This document shows positions 8,701 to 17,333 of a DNA stretch of 64,000 nucleotides, piece after piece (the stretch's first letter is position 1; each line of letters begins with the position of its first letter). The stretch is from Brachybacterium fresconis (GTDB lineage: Bacteria > Actinomycetota > Actinomycetes > Actinomycetales > Dermabacteraceae), in contig NZ_JAGIOC010000001.1 in assembly GCF_017876515.1 (NCBI RefSeq), positions 3,038,001 through 3,102,000 of the forward strand, given 5' to 3'. The translations under genes and the position numbers were made by a program. The notes beneath the pieces were generated by a model. The model had not been told where the DNA came from. It was given only the letters and a program-made list of their open reading frames with translations, and made no database searches.

Positions 8701-8949
8701 CGCAGCACGTCGGCAGGCCCCGGGTCGGCGCACACCGCAGCTCCGGCACCACGACGGCGCCCGCCGCTCCCCGTTCCCGGGGACGGCGGGCGCCGTCGTG
8801 CGTGAGGTCGGCGCGGGCCCTCCTGAGCAACGGCCGATGGGGAGTTCTGCCCAGGGCAGTCCTCCCCATCGACCCGTAGAGGCCTCTGCCGAAGAATGTG
8901 AACAGACCACCGGATGGATGCCGGACCCGGCCCGATCACAGGAGAGACC
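8637..8949. other. Non-coding gap with repeats and a terminator
   Basis: The 313 bp between the small subunit and the next gene contain the decamer array, the hairpin at 8750-8800 and a short leader before 8950. I see no additional gene. Confidence 0.6.
8750..8800. terminator. Long hairpin terminator of the symporter operon
   Basis: Perfect 17-bp arms (8750-8766 and 8784-8800) enclose 17 bases that can extend the stem through tcccc/gggga. There is no T-tract. Confidence 0.7.
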
Positions 8950-9306
8950 ATGACGACGACGAACTCACGGCCACCGCTGCCTGCCCCCACGCTCAAGGCC
9001 AAGGACGTCCCCGTCCCGCTGTTCGTCGGCCTCGGAGTCGGGCTCCTCGGCTTCTTCGTGCAGTTCACCTCGTGGACGACCTCGACCATGGGCGGGGTCG
9101 AGACCTGCACCTATCACGACTACGCCGCGATGATCGCGGCGGTCGTGTGCCTGCTGTGCGCCGGGATCGGCATTTCCCGTCGCGTGTCACAACCCCGCCG
9201 CTACCCGATCAGGCAGTGGGTCGTGCACCTGATGGCCGGTGTCCTGGTGCTCCTGGCCGTGGTGCACGCTCTGCGCGGATTCGGGATCATCGGCGGTATC
9301 TGCTGA
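8950..9306 (+). CDS. Small integral membrane protein, function unknown
   Basis: A 118-residue protein. A polar N-terminus is followed by three hydrophobic segments: roughly residues 20-38 (LFVGLGVGLLGFFVQ), 55-75 (AAMIAAVVCLLCAGIGI) and 92-112 (LMAGVLVLLAVVHALRG). Two cysteines flank the second segment. I do not recognise a family. The start is set by the AGGAGAGACC ribosome site before 8950. It is the last plus-strand gene before a convergent oxidoreductase and has its own tight hairpin at its stop codon. Confidence 0.65.
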   Translation: MTTTNSRPPLPAPTLKAKDVPVPLFVGLGVGLLGFFVQFTSWTTSTMGGVETCTYHDYAAMIAAVVCLLCAGIGISRRVSQPRRYPIRQWVVHLMAGVLVLLAVVHALRGFGIIGGIC

Positions 9307-9321
9307 CCCGGGTGCCGGGTC
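9305..9321. terminator. Compact bidirectional terminator
   Basis: GACCCGG, a three-base loop and CCGGGTC overlap the stop codon of the membrane protein and lie just beyond the 3' end of the convergent minus-strand gene. Confidence 0.5.
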
Positions 9322-9329
9322 GGTCCTCG

Positions 9330-10370
9330 TCAGTTCCCGACGCCGCTGTTCGCGTAGGCGTCCTTGAGGATCTCGAGCGAGGCCATGGCCTCGCCGGGTC
9401 CGATCCAGAACGGCTCGGGGCCGTCCAGGGACGCGTAGAAGTCGCGGATCAGCTGCTCGTGGGAGACGCCCCAGTAGGCCCGGCCTCCCGCGGTCGCGAC
9501 CCGGTCGGAGTAGGTGTCCACGCGACCGTCGGTCCAGCGCACGGTGAGCCCGCCGCCGCGCCCGGACCGCACTTCGAGGTAGGCGTTCTCGGTGGCGACC
9601 TCGAGCTCGACCGGGCGCGCCACCGGCGCGGTGAGCGTGGCGTAGAAGGTGGTCGTGGCCCCCGAGGCGTGGTGGAGCACCAGGTCCGCGGTGTCCTCGG
9701 TCTCGACGACGCCCGCGAACTTCTTCTGCGAGACCAGACCCTCGGTGCGCTCGATCGGGCCGATCAGCCACTGCACCAGGTCGAGGGTGTGGATCGCCTG
9801 GTTGATCAGCAGGCCGCCGCCGGCGTTCTCCCAGCGACCGCGCCACGGCTTGGCCGCGTAGTAGTCGGCGGTGCGGCTCCACACCACCGAGGCCCATGCG
9901 CCCTGGACCGCGCCGAGCTCCCCGCCGGCGAGCAGGCGGGACAGCTCCTGGCTGGCCCGGTTGTAGCGATTCTGGAAGCAGATCCCGATCTTCGCCGCGC
10001 CCGCACCGCCGTCGGCGCGCGGTGCGGTCATCGAGCCCAGCGCGTCGACCAGGCGGGAGCCCTCGGCGAGGCTGTGGGCCAGCGGCTTCTCCTGCAGCAC
10101 GTGCACGCCGCGCTCGAGCGCGGTCAGGGAGGGGCCGACGTGCTGGTCGTGCGGGGTTGTCACATGCACGGCGTCCGGTCCCAGCGCGTCGATCAGCTCC
10201 TCGGCGGTGGGATACGTGGGCAGGCCGGTCTCGGCGGCGGCCCGTTCGCGAGCTGCGGGATCGCTGTCGGCGATGCCGACGAGCTCGAGGCCGTCGATCG
10301 CCTCGATCGCTCCGACGTGGACGACGGACACGTCCCCGTAGCCGACCAGGCCGATACGTCGCTGGGCCAT
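9330..10370 (-). CDS. Gfo/Idh/MocA-family oxidoreductase
   Basis: A 346-residue NAD(P)-dependent sugar or cyclitol dehydrogenase. The N-terminal Rossmann fold starts at RRIGLVGYGDVS, with the family's EKP motif as LQEKPLAHS near residue 100. A C-terminal alpha/beta domain holds the GGGLLINQAIHTLDLVQW substrate-site helix, whose His and Asp are typical. The substrate is unknown. The Met at 10370 has a GAGGAGG ribosome site eight bases upstream. It is convergent with the small membrane protein and in line with the aldo/keto reductase gene 286 bp upstream, but a GC-rich gap separates them, so co-transcription is uncertain. Confidence 0.85.
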   Translation of the reverse strand: MAQRRIGLVGYGDVSVVHVGAIEAIDGLELVGIADSDPAARERAAAETGLPTYPTAEELIDALGPDAVHVTTPHDQHVGPSLTALERGVHVLQEKPLAHSLAEGSRLVDALGSMTAPRADGGAGAAKIGICFQNRYNRASQELSRLLAGGELGAVQGAWASVVWSRTADYYAAKPWRGRWENAGGGLLINQAIHTLDLVQWLIGPIERTEGLVSQKKFAGVVETEDTADLVLHHASGATTTFYATLTAPVARPVELEVATENAYLEVRSGRGGGLTVRWTDGRVDTYSDRVATAGGRAYWGVSHEQLIRDFYASLDGPEPFWIGPGEAMASLEILKDAYANSGVGN

Positions 10371-10403
10371 GTGCTGCGCCTCCTCGCCGCTGCGGTGCGG
10401 CAT

Positions 10404-10656
10404 GTGGGTGGAAAGAGTCTCCGCCTCATCCTTGCCGGTCCGCGCAGTTCACGGTAGAGGTTGCCGCGCGGTGCCTGCCGACGGGAGACCGGGACCTGGT
10501 CCGTCGGCCGGGCGGCGGGAGCCGGGCCACCGAGCCGGGCCGCGGGGGTCTGGCCGCGGGAGCCGGGCGGCGGGCCGGGCAACCGAACCGGGCGGTGGAG
10601 CCGGGTCGGCGGATCGTCCGGCGGCCCGGGCGGGGTGGCTCAGGAGCGGGAGCGGC
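10404..10656. other. GC-rich low-complexity gap
   Basis: The 253 bp between the two oxidoreductases are built from scattered copies of gagccgggc and ggcggg-like words (densest at 10500-10640). No gene or clean hairpin was made out. Confidence 0.4.
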
Positions 10657-11592
10657 TCAGGGCACGATCCACCCGGCCGCCCGGAACAGCTCGTACCACT
10701 CCGGCCGGGTCAGCGGGATCTCGGAGCCGGCGGCGGAATCGGCCACGCGCTGCGGCGTGGTGGTGCCGAGGACCACCTGCATCTGCGCCGGGTGGCGAGT
10801 GATCCACGCGGTCGCGATCGCCTCGGGGGCGACCTCGTACTGCGCGGCCAGTCGATCGATGACGGCGTTCAGCTCCGCGTACTCCGGGTGACCCAGGAAC
10901 ACGCCGTCGAAGAACTTCGCCTGGAACGGCGACCACGCCTGCACGGTGATGTCGTGCAGGCGGCAGTAGTCCAGGATGCCGCCGCCGTCGCGAACGATCG
11001 CCTGGTCGGTGCCCTGCATGTTCGCCGCGACGCCCTGGGCGATGAAGGTGGAGTGGGTGATCGACAGCTGCAGCTGATTGGCGACGATCGGCTGGTTCAG
11101 GTGCTTCGCCAGCAGGTCGATCTGGCGCGGGGTGTGGTTGGAGACACCGAAGTGGCGCACCTTGCCGCTGGCGTGCAGCTCGTCGAAGGCGCGGGCGACC
11201 TCCTCGGGCTCGACCAGGGGATCGGGGCGGTGCAGCAGCAGGATGTCGATGCGGTCGGTGCCCAGCGCCCGCAGCGAGCCCTCGACGGACTCGATGAGGT
11301 GCTCGGAGGAGTAGTCGAAGTACGGGCCCTCGGGGACGATCCCGGCCTTGGTCTGGATCGTGACCTGGTCGCGCTCGGAGGGCGTCAGCTGCAGGGCCTG
11401 GGCGAAACGCTCCTCGCAGCGGTGCTTCGATCCGCCGTAGATGTCGGCGTGGTCGAGGAAGTCGATGCCGGCGTCCCGGGCGGTGCGCACCAGGGTGCGG
11501 ATCTCGTCGTCGGACTTCTCGGCGATGCGCATCAGCCCCAGCACCACGTTCGGCGCGGAGATGTCGGTGTGCGGCATGGCGAAGTGCTTCAT
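10657..11592 (-). CDS. Aldo/keto reductase
   Basis: A 311-residue NADPH-dependent (beta/alpha)8-barrel reductase of the AKR superfamily. The expected catalytic tetrad is visible: Asp and Tyr in DFLDHADIYGG, a Lys in QTKAGI and the His in LLLHRPD. The arrangement resembles the YdhF-type oxidoreductases of COG4989, with SITHSTF and AWSPFQAKFF segments downstream. The natural carbonyl substrate is unknown. The start is supported by AGAGG six bases before the ATG. It is divergent from the MFS exporter at 11789 across a 196-bp gap. Confidence 0.85.
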   Translation of the reverse strand: MKHFAMPHTDISAPNVVLGLMRIAEKSDDEIRTLVRTARDAGIDFLDHADIYGGSKHRCEERFAQALQLTPSERDQVTIQTKAGIVPEGPYFDYSSEHLIESVEGSLRALGTDRIDILLLHRPDPLVEPEEVARAFDELHASGKVRHFGVSNHTPRQIDLLAKHLNQPIVANQLQLSITHSTFIAQGVAANMQGTDQAIVRDGGGILDYCRLHDITVQAWSPFQAKFFDGVFLGHPEYAELNAVIDRLAAQYEVAPEAIATAWITRHPAQMQVVLGTTTPQRVADSAAGSEIPLTRPEWYELFRAAGWIVP

Positions 11593-11775
11593 GAAAGGCC
11601 TCTGGTCGCTGGGGGAGTGGTACGACGCCCACGGGTGGCGGCGCCGAGGTCGAGCCTATGCCCGTCGGCCGCACGCCGCGCCCCTGACGCGCGCAGGAGG
11701 AGCGTGCGCAGGGTCCCGTCCAGCGAACGCTTTCCATCCCTCGGGACGAGGATGTGCCGCGCGGGCGGATCTGCC

Positions 11776-11781
11776 TAGTGT
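11776..11781 (+). promoter_or_regulatory. -10 box of a leaderless promoter (MFS exporter)
   Basis: TAGTGT sits seven bases before the GTG at 11789. No ribosome-binding sequence is present, which fits a leaderless transcript. Confidence 0.55.
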
Positions 11782-11788
11782 GGACCAG

Positions 11789-13069
11789 GTGACCACTCCC
11801 TTCCCCTCCTCCCACGTCCCGGCGGAGGCCCCGCGCCGGCAGAAGGCGGGAGCGCGGATCACGCTCACCCTCGCGTCGCTGGCGATGATCGGGCCCTTCA
11901 CCATCGACACCGTCTTCCCGGCCTTCGTCCGCATCGGCGACGAGTTCGGCGGTGACGACATCGCGCTGCAGCAGCTGATCTCCGCCTATCTCGCGGCCTT
12001 CGCGATCATGTCGGTCCTGCACGGGCCGCTGTCCGACGCCCTGGGGCGCAAGAAGGTGATGATCGGCGGACTGACGATCTACCTGATCGGCATGTTCGGC
12101 GCCGTCCTCGCCCCGACCCTGGGGAGCCTGATCCTGCTGCGGGTGATGCAGGGAATGAGCGCCGGGGCGGCGACCATCGTCTCGCGCGTGGTCATCCGTG
12201 ACATGTTCTCCGGGTCCGAGGCCCAGCGGCTGATGGCCCGCGTGATGATGATCTTCTCGGTCGCCCCGGCGATCGCCCCCATCCTCGGCGGGTGGCTGCT
12301 GCTGCTCGGCGACTGGCGGTGGGTCTTCGCCGGCGTGGGCCTGTACGGGCTGCTGGTGCTGGTGGCGACCACCCGGCTGCCGGAGACGCTGCCGCGGGAG
12401 GCTCGCACCCCTCTGCGGGTGGGTTCGCTGCTGGGATCCCTGCTGCACGTGGGACGCTCGCCGGTGATGCTGCGTGTGGCCGCCGCCTCCGCCTTCGGCT
12501 TCGCCTCCCAGTTCGTATTCATCGCCGGCGCGTCGATCGTCGTGGTGCGCCTGCTGGGCCTGGGCGAGCAGGACTTCTGGGTGCTGTTCCTGCCGCTGAT
12601 CCTGGGGATGACCTCCGGGGCCTGGCTGGTGGGTCGCGCCGCCGACGTGATGGACCGTGCCCGGCTGATCACGATCGGCTTCGTCGGCGCAGTGCTCTCG
12701 ACCGGCCTGAACCTGCTGCTGGTCAGCATCGCGCCGCCCTTCACCGGCGGGCTCAGCTGGTCGCTGCTGCTGGCGGTGAGCGGACCGATGCTGATCGCCT
12801 TCTCGGTGGCGCTGCTGTTCGCGCCGATCCAGCTGGAGGTGCTGGACCTGTTCCCCCACGAGCGCGGCGCCGCCGCCTCGCTCGGCACCTTCTTCGGGCT
12901 GGTGCTCAATGCGCTGCTGGCCGGCGTGGTCGCGCCTCTGGTGACCGCGAGTCTGCAGGTCCTCGCCCTGACGGCGCTCTGCTTCGCGGTCCTCGGGACC
13001 GCCCTGTGGTCCTGGCATCTGCGCGCAGTCCGTGCTCCGCAGGAGATCCGCGTCCACGAGCCGAGCTGA
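11789..13069 (+). CDS. Bcr/CflA-type MFS multidrug exporter
   Basis: A 426-residue, 12-helix major facilitator. Helix 1 carries the TIDTVFPAF stretch typical of the Bcr/CflA drug:proton antiporters. Loop 2-3 has the MFS signature as GPLSDALGRKKV and helix 4 has LRVMQGMSAGA. Family members expel bicyclomycin, chloramphenicol, sulfonamides or cysteine. The GTG at 11789 is chosen because the upstream open frame is low-complexity, overlaps the aldo/keto reductase, and a -10 box stands seven bases before this codon. Confidence 0.85.
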   Translation: MTTPFPSSHVPAEAPRRQKAGARITLTLASLAMIGPFTIDTVFPAFVRIGDEFGGDDIALQQLISAYLAAFAIMSVLHGPLSDALGRKKVMIGGLTIYLIGMFGAVLAPTLGSLILLRVMQGMSAGAATIVSRVVIRDMFSGSEAQRLMARVMMIFSVAPAIAPILGGWLLLLGDWRWVFAGVGLYGLLVLVATTRLPETLPREARTPLRVGSLLGSLLHVGRSPVMLRVAAASAFGFASQFVFIAGASIVVVRLLGLGEQDFWVLFLPLILGMTSGAWLVGRAADVMDRARLITIGFVGAVLSTGLNLLLVSIAPPFTGGLSWSLLLAVSGPMLIAFSVALLFAPIQLEVLDLFPHERGAAASLGTFFGLVLNALLAGVVAPLVTASLQVLALTALCFAVLGTALWSWHLRAVRAPQEIRVHEPS

Positions 13070-13201
13070 TCGCGCTCACAGGGCGGCCGGCTCGGACGGC
13101 GGACGGTCGCGATGAGCCCCGTGGGCGCCGTGACCGCCGTGGTGGCGCGGACCACCACCACACTCCATCATTCGGTTGATGCCCTGGTCACGCGTGATTC
13201 C

Positions 13202-13207
13202 TAGAGT
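13202..13207 (+). promoter_or_regulatory. -10 box of a leaderless promoter (DUF2871 gene)
   Basis: TAGAGT with seven bases to the ATG at 13215 and no ribosome site in between. Confidence 0.55.
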
Positions 13208-13214
13208 CGAAGAC

Positions 13215-13664
13215 ATGACACGACTGCTGAACACCGCCTTCGCCTACATCATCCTCGGCCTCGCCTCCGGACTCTTCTACCGGGAGTTCACCAAGGCCAC
13301 CGACACCATCGGCACCCACACCCAGCTGAACACCCTGCACACCCACCTGCTGGTCCTCGGCATGGTCATGTTCCTGCTGGTCCTCGGTCTGGACGCCGTC
13401 TTCTCCCTGACCGGCCGGCGCTCCTTCACCGTCTTCTACTGGACCTACAACGTGGGCCTGGTGATCACCGTGGCGATGCAGGCCGTGCGCGGCATCCTCA
13501 CCCTCGACGGCCAGGACCCGACGACCACCAGCGCCGCCATCCCCGGCATCGCGGGCCTCGGCCACATGCTCCTGACCGTCGCCCTGGTGGCCCTGTTCCT
13601 CGCCCTGCGCGGCGGGATCAAGGACCGCCTCTCGGCCGGTGCGAAGCAGGCCGTCACCGCCTGA
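13215..13664 (+). CDS. DUF2871-type four-helix membrane protein
   Basis: A 149-residue protein with four membrane segments: about residues 5-22, 38-60, 72-92 and 110-132. The conserved-looking TLHTHLLVLGMVMF motif places two His residues in a helix, reminiscent of haem- or metal-binding helices, but no function is established. It matches my recollection of the DUF2871 family by length and by the LNTLHTHLL segment. It is monocistronic, leaderless, and convergent with the sugar porter gene. Confidence 0.7.
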   Translation: MTRLLNTAFAYIILGLASGLFYREFTKATDTIGTHTQLNTLHTHLLVLGMVMFLLVLGLDAVFSLTGRRSFTVFYWTYNVGLVITVAMQAVRGILTLDGQDPTTTSAAIPGIAGLGHMLLTVALVALFLALRGGIKDRLSAGAKQAVTA

Positions 13665-13717
13665 GCCTCGATGACCCCTTCTCGGCAGTGATTCCACCGC
13701 CGTTCCCGCTGCCCGAC

Positions 13718-13772
13718 CCGCCGTTGCGCGCTGTGCTTCCACGAAGGGAAGCACAGCGCGCAACGGCGTCGA
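13718..13772. repeat. 55-bp palindromic element, left copy
   Basis: The core is a perfect hairpin with 20-bp arms (13721-13740 and 13747-13766) and loop acgaag. The whole 55 bp recurs at 18498-18552 with a single mismatch (13727 C, 18507 T), including flanks ccg and cgtcga outside the stem. It lies between convergent 3' ends and may terminate both transcripts. Confidence 0.8.
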
Positions 13773-13806
13773 TTGCTCCACCTCGGCCCCTGGTGGTCGA
13801 AAGCGC

Positions 13807-15273
13807 TCAGGAGCGGCTCTGGAATTCCTCCTCGAGCTGCTCGAGCGACTTCCCTCGCGTCTCAGGGATAAATCGCCAGTAGAAGAAGATGGTGCCCAGA
13901 TTGATCGCGGCGAACACAAAGAAGGTGCTTCCGTGCAGCACGGCTTGGAGCGGAGGGAAGACCAGGGCGACGAGGAAGTTCGCGATCCAGTTGGCGAACA
14001 CCGCGGCACCCATGAGCTTTCCGCGTACCCGGAGGGGGAAGATCTCCGCGAGCAGCAGCCAGAAGATGACCGCGACGAAGCACTGCATGAAGACGAGGAA
14101 GAGCATCATGAAGGCCAGGACGAGGTAGCTGCGGACACCGGACTCGGGCAGCACGGTGAAGCTCAGGCCCATCAGGGTGAGGGCGAGGGTGACGCCGATC
14201 TGTCCGGTCAACAGCAGGGTCCGTCGATTGAATCGCGGAAGCAGGACCATCGAACCGATCGCGACCGCCAGGACGGACACGACGCCGTTGCCGACGGTCG
14301 AGATGATCGCGGCCTGAGCGCCCATCCCGGTATCGATGAGAATCGAGGGCGCGTAGTACATCACTGAGTTCACGCCGGTCATCTGGGACAGGAAGGCGAG
14401 GCCGATGCCGATGAACGCTAATCGGCGCACCCACGGGGAGCGCAGGTACCCCGTGATGTCCCCGTCGCCCGTTGCGGCCATCTTCCGGGAGTGGTTCGCG
14501 ATCTCCTCGATCTCGGTATCGATCTGCGCGGGACCGGCATCAGAGCGCAGCTGCCAGAGAACGGTGCGCGCTTCGTCAGGACGTCCGCGGTCGATGAGCC
14601 AGCGCGGGGACTCGGTGAGGTAGAACGTGCCCAGGAAGAGGCCGATGGCGGGCAGGGTGCACAGCACCAGCATGAACCGCCAGGTGTGGTGATTGTCCGG
14701 CATCGCCGAGGCGAGGACGGCGTTGCTCGAGTACGCGCACAGCTGGCCGATGACGATGAACAGTTCGTTCCTCGCGACCAATCGACCTCGCAGATGGGTG
14801 GGGGCGAGTTCTCCGATGAAGACGGGGACCACCGCAGATGCCCCGCCGACGGCAAGGCCCAGGACGACGCGGAAGACGACCATCACGCCGGCGTTCGGAG
14901 CGAGCGCGGTCCCGAGAGCGCCGATGACGAAGAGCACTGCGATGACGAGAAGGGTCCGCTTCCGTCCGTAGGAGTCGGAGAGCCGCCCGGAGAGCAGACC
15001 GCCGATGGCCGCTCCGAGGACCAGGGAGGAGGTGACGACGCCGACCAGCGTGGAATCCAACGCGAGACCGCCCTGGGAGGCCGGCAGCTGCAGGAACGGG
15101 ATGGCCCCGGAGATCACTCCGGTGTCGAAGCCGAAGGCGAGGGCTCCGAGCGTCGCCACGGCGACCACGGCATCGATGCTCTTCTTCTTCGCCGGTGGGG
15201 TGGAGGGTCCCGCGCCTGGTCCGGCAGCGGTCGTGCGCGGGCCGGCGGCGCTGCCGGCAGAGGGAGTGCTCAT
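13807..15273 (-). CDS. Sugar-porter MFS transporter, inositol/sugar uptake
   Basis: A 488-residue, 12-helix transporter of the sugar porter family. Diagnostic motifs in order: GFDTGVISGA in helix 1, GRLSDSYGRKR after helix 2, LTESPRWLIDRGR after helix 6, SQMTGVNSVMYYAP in helix 7 and PETRGKSLEQLEEEF at the C-terminus. These fit proton-coupled uptake of hexoses or inositol (IolT-like). An AAAGGA ribosome site precedes the ATG. It is the last gene of a minus-strand operon with an isomerase and a dehydrogenase, which suggests all three serve one sugar or cyclitol. Parts are clearly AT-richer than the surroundings; 13861-13920 has only 30 G/C of 60. Confidence 0.85.
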   Translation of the reverse strand: MSTPSAGSAAGPRTTAAGPGAGPSTPPAKKKSIDAVVAVATLGALAFGFDTGVISGAIPFLQLPASQGGLALDSTLVGVVTSSLVLGAAIGGLLSGRLSDSYGRKRTLLVIAVLFVIGALGTALAPNAGVMVVFRVVLGLAVGGASAVVPVFIGELAPTHLRGRLVARNELFIVIGQLCAYSSNAVLASAMPDNHHTWRFMLVLCTLPAIGLFLGTFYLTESPRWLIDRGRPDEARTVLWQLRSDAGPAQIDTEIEEIANHSRKMAATGDGDITGYLRSPWVRRLAFIGIGLAFLSQMTGVNSVMYYAPSILIDTGMGAQAAIISTVGNGVVSVLAVAIGSMVLLPRFNRRTLLLTGQIGVTLALTLMGLSFTVLPESGVRSYLVLAFMMLFLVFMQCFVAVIFWLLLAEIFPLRVRGKLMGAAVFANWIANFLVALVFPPLQAVLHGSTFFVFAAINLGTIFFYWRFIPETRGKSLEQLEEEFQSRS

Positions 15274-15324
15274 CGGTCGTCCTTTCGTGACGTCGCGAGG
15301 TGGCCTCGAGGGGCTGGTCAGAAG

Positions 15325-16116
15325 TCAGAGATTGCTGAAGGTGTCCACGAAAGTGGTGACGGCGGCGCCCGGCGTCGTCGCAGGAGACGCCTCCAGCGCG
15401 ACGGTGCCGGTGTACCCGGCCTCGGCAAGAGCCAGGGCGATCGCTCGATAGGAGATCTCCCCGGTGCCCGGCTCGCAGCGTCCGGGCACGTCGGCGACCT
15501 GGATCTCCCCGACCCACGGCAGGCACTCACGGCAGGTCTCGATGAGGTTCCCGTCGCCGATCTGTGCGTGGTAGAGATCGAGATTCATGCGAAGACGTTC
15601 GGAGCCGACGGTCCTGACCAGGGCGAGCACGTCCTGAGGGCGCGCGAAGGGGGTCCCCGGATGGTCGATGAGGAGATTGAGGTTCTCCAGCTGATACACG
15701 ACGTCGTGCTTCTCGGCGATCTCGGCGAGGTGCCCCAGGGTGCGCGCCGCCCGTGCCCACATCTCGCCCGTGACGATCTCGACGGGCCTCACGGGGATAC
15801 ACTTCGGGTCCAATCCGGTCCCATGGATGTTCAGACGGGGCGCTCCGAGGATCTGGGAGGCGACGGCCGACTCTTCCGCGGTGCGGAGGAAGTCATCGAT
15901 GCCGTCGTCCTCCGTGAGGTTCCCCTGCAGGTATCCCGTCATCGACTCGATGGGGACCTCTGTCGCCGCGATCGCCTCCAGGTCGACTTCGGGCCGGGAC
16001 CAGTCCCAGATCTCCGCGGCCAATCCGTACTCGCCGATGCGGCGGACGCGATCGACGAGCGGGAGCTCGGTGAACTGCATGTCGGCACAGACGGCCAGCG
16101 TGAATGGGCTGCTCAT
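15325..16116 (-). CDS. TIM-barrel isomerase, hydroxypyruvate-isomerase-like
   Basis: A 263-residue xylose-isomerase-like TIM barrel. The C-terminal half carries the Hyi-type pattern NLDLYHAQIGDGNLI then GEIQVADVPGRCEPGTGEI, and the metal-binding Glu lies in YQLENLN. Related enzymes interconvert hydroxypyruvate and tartronate semialdehyde or epimerise keto-sugars; in an inositol-like cluster an IolE/IolH-type role is also possible. A GAGGAGG ribosome site lies seven bases upstream. Its ATG overlaps the stop codon of the upstream dehydrogenase gene by four bases, so the two are translationally coupled. Confidence 0.8.
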   Translation of the reverse strand: MSSPFTLAVCADMQFTELPLVDRVRRIGEYGLAAEIWDWSRPEVDLEAIAATEVPIESMTGYLQGNLTEDDGIDDFLRTAEESAVASQILGAPRLNIHGTGLDPKCIPVRPVEIVTGEMWARAARTLGHLAEIAEKHDVVYQLENLNLLIDHPGTPFARPQDVLALVRTVGSERLRMNLDLYHAQIGDGNLIETCRECLPWVGEIQVADVPGRCEPGTGEISYRAIALALAEAGYTGTVALEASPATTPGAAVTTFVDTFSNL

Positions 16117-17132
16117 CGCAGGACCTCCTCGACCTCGACCACCCGCTGCTGCGCATGGGATCGGATTGCAGCTTCCGCAAGCACCTGCGCCGCGACGCCG
16201 TCGGCTCCCACCGGGCGGTGTCCGTTCGGATGGTCGCCCTCGATCGCCCGGATGAACGACTCGAACTCGGCGACGTACGCGTCATGGAAGCGCACGGTGT
16301 CGATGCCGTCGGTGGTCGCATGCATGCCGTCCGTGGTGAAGAGCCTGGCCGCGGAGTTGGGCAGTTCGCCCATCTGCACCATGCCGGAGGAGCCGAACAC
16401 CTCTCCGCGCAGGTCGTAACCGTAGCTGGCGCTGAACGAGGCCTCGGCGGTGGCGATCGCCCCGTTGTCGTAACGGATCGTGACGACTGCGCTGTCGAGG
16501 AATCCGCTGTCCTTCGCCTCCGGGGCGACGAGCGCATCGGCGGCCGCATAGACCGTCATGGGACGGGCGTCGCCCAGGAACCATCCGATGGTGTCGAAGT
16601 CATGGATGAGAGTCTCCTGGAAGACTGTTCCTGGGCTGATGCGTGAGGGTTCCCCGGTGAAGGGCCCGGGGTCACGGGTGACCGAGTGGACACGGTGGAT
16701 CGTCCCGACGGCGCCTGCCGTCACGAGGTCGTGGGCGCGGGACCATGATTCGGCGAATCGTCTGTTGAAACCGACCTGGAAGACGATCCCGGCGGACTCG
16801 GCAGCTGCCGCGGCGCGCCGTGCCTCCTCGACGTCGCCGCCGATCGGCTTCTCGGTGAACGTGTGCTTCCCGTGGGCCGCGGCGGCTTCGATGAGCGGGA
16901 GGTGCGTCGGGACCGGGGTGGCGATGACGACGGCGTCGACATCGTCGAGCTGCAGCGCGTCGTCGATCTCTCCGAGGGCGTGCGGGACGTGGAACTCGTC
17001 GGCCATTGCTTCTGCCCGGTCCCGAGCCGGATCCACGACGGCGACGACCTGCGCCCCGCGGACGTCCTGGCTGAGGGCCCGGACGTGGTGGGCCCCGATC
17101 CTTCCGGTGCCGATGACGGCGATGTTGACCAT
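16113..17132 (-). CDS. Gfo/Idh/MocA dehydrogenase, inositol 2-dehydrogenase-like
   Basis: A 339-residue NAD-dependent dehydrogenase. The Rossmann motif is VNIAVIGTGRIGAHHV, the EKP motif is FTEKPIGGD near residue 95, and the substrate-site region runs through QVGFNRRF and ETLIHDFDTIGWFLGD. This resembles IolG-type inositol dehydrogenases, but other cyclitols or sugars cannot be excluded. I start at 17132 because GAGGAGA is then spaced normally; the Met at 17138 would sit directly on the ribosome site. It heads the minus-strand operon and faces the LacI regulator across a region with tandem operator-like sites. Confidence 0.8.
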   Translation of the reverse strand: MVNIAVIGTGRIGAHHVRALSQDVRGAQVVAVVDPARDRAEAMADEFHVPHALGEIDDALQLDDVDAVVIATPVPTHLPLIEAAAAHGKHTFTEKPIGGDVEEARRAAAAAESAGIVFQVGFNRRFAESWSRAHDLVTAGAVGTIHRVHSVTRDPGPFTGEPSRISPGTVFQETLIHDFDTIGWFLGDARPMTVYAAADALVAPEAKDSGFLDSAVVTIRYDNGAIATAEASFSASYGYDLRGEVFGSSGMVQMGELPNSAARLFTTDGMHATTDGIDTVRFHDAYVAEFESFIRAIEGDHPNGHRPVGADGVAAQVLAEAAIRSHAQQRVVEVEEVLR

Positions 17133-17220
17133 GTGCATTCTCCTCGTCGAGTCGTGGTGTCGTCCGGCAGGGGTCTCCCCGCTGCCGGAGGCGGCGCCCG
17201 GAGACGCCCGCACCCTGGCG

Positions 17221-17247
17221 CTAGTACGTTCTACTAGTACGTTCTAG
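17221..17247. promoter_or_regulatory. Two tandem LacI-type operators
   Basis: The 13-mer ctagtacgttcta occurs twice head to tail (17221-17233 and 17234-17246), and the second continues into a final g. Each extended 14-mer is a near-palindrome, CTAG outside with a central ACGT, broken only at positions 5 and 10. The sites lie between the catabolic operon and the LacI gene, the expected place for autoregulation and operon repression. Confidence 0.65.
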
Positions 17248-17321
17248 TCTGGTGTGCATGTGAGCATACGGCTCCGGCCTTGTCAGGACAAGGGTCGACA
17301 GATGGCGGAACGCGGCCCGGA

Positions 17322-17327
17322 TATCCT
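17322..17327 (+). promoter_or_regulatory. -10 box of a leaderless promoter (LacI gene)
   Basis: TATCCT is six bases before the ATG at 17334. The operator pair lies about 75 bp upstream. Confidence 0.5.
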
Positions 17328-17333
17328 GGTCGC

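Noticed and set aside
10404..10656. Small gene or regulatory RNA between the two oxidoreductases
   Set aside because: The sequence is GC-rich low-complexity repetition without a ribosome site, a stable single hairpin or a conserved-looking frame.
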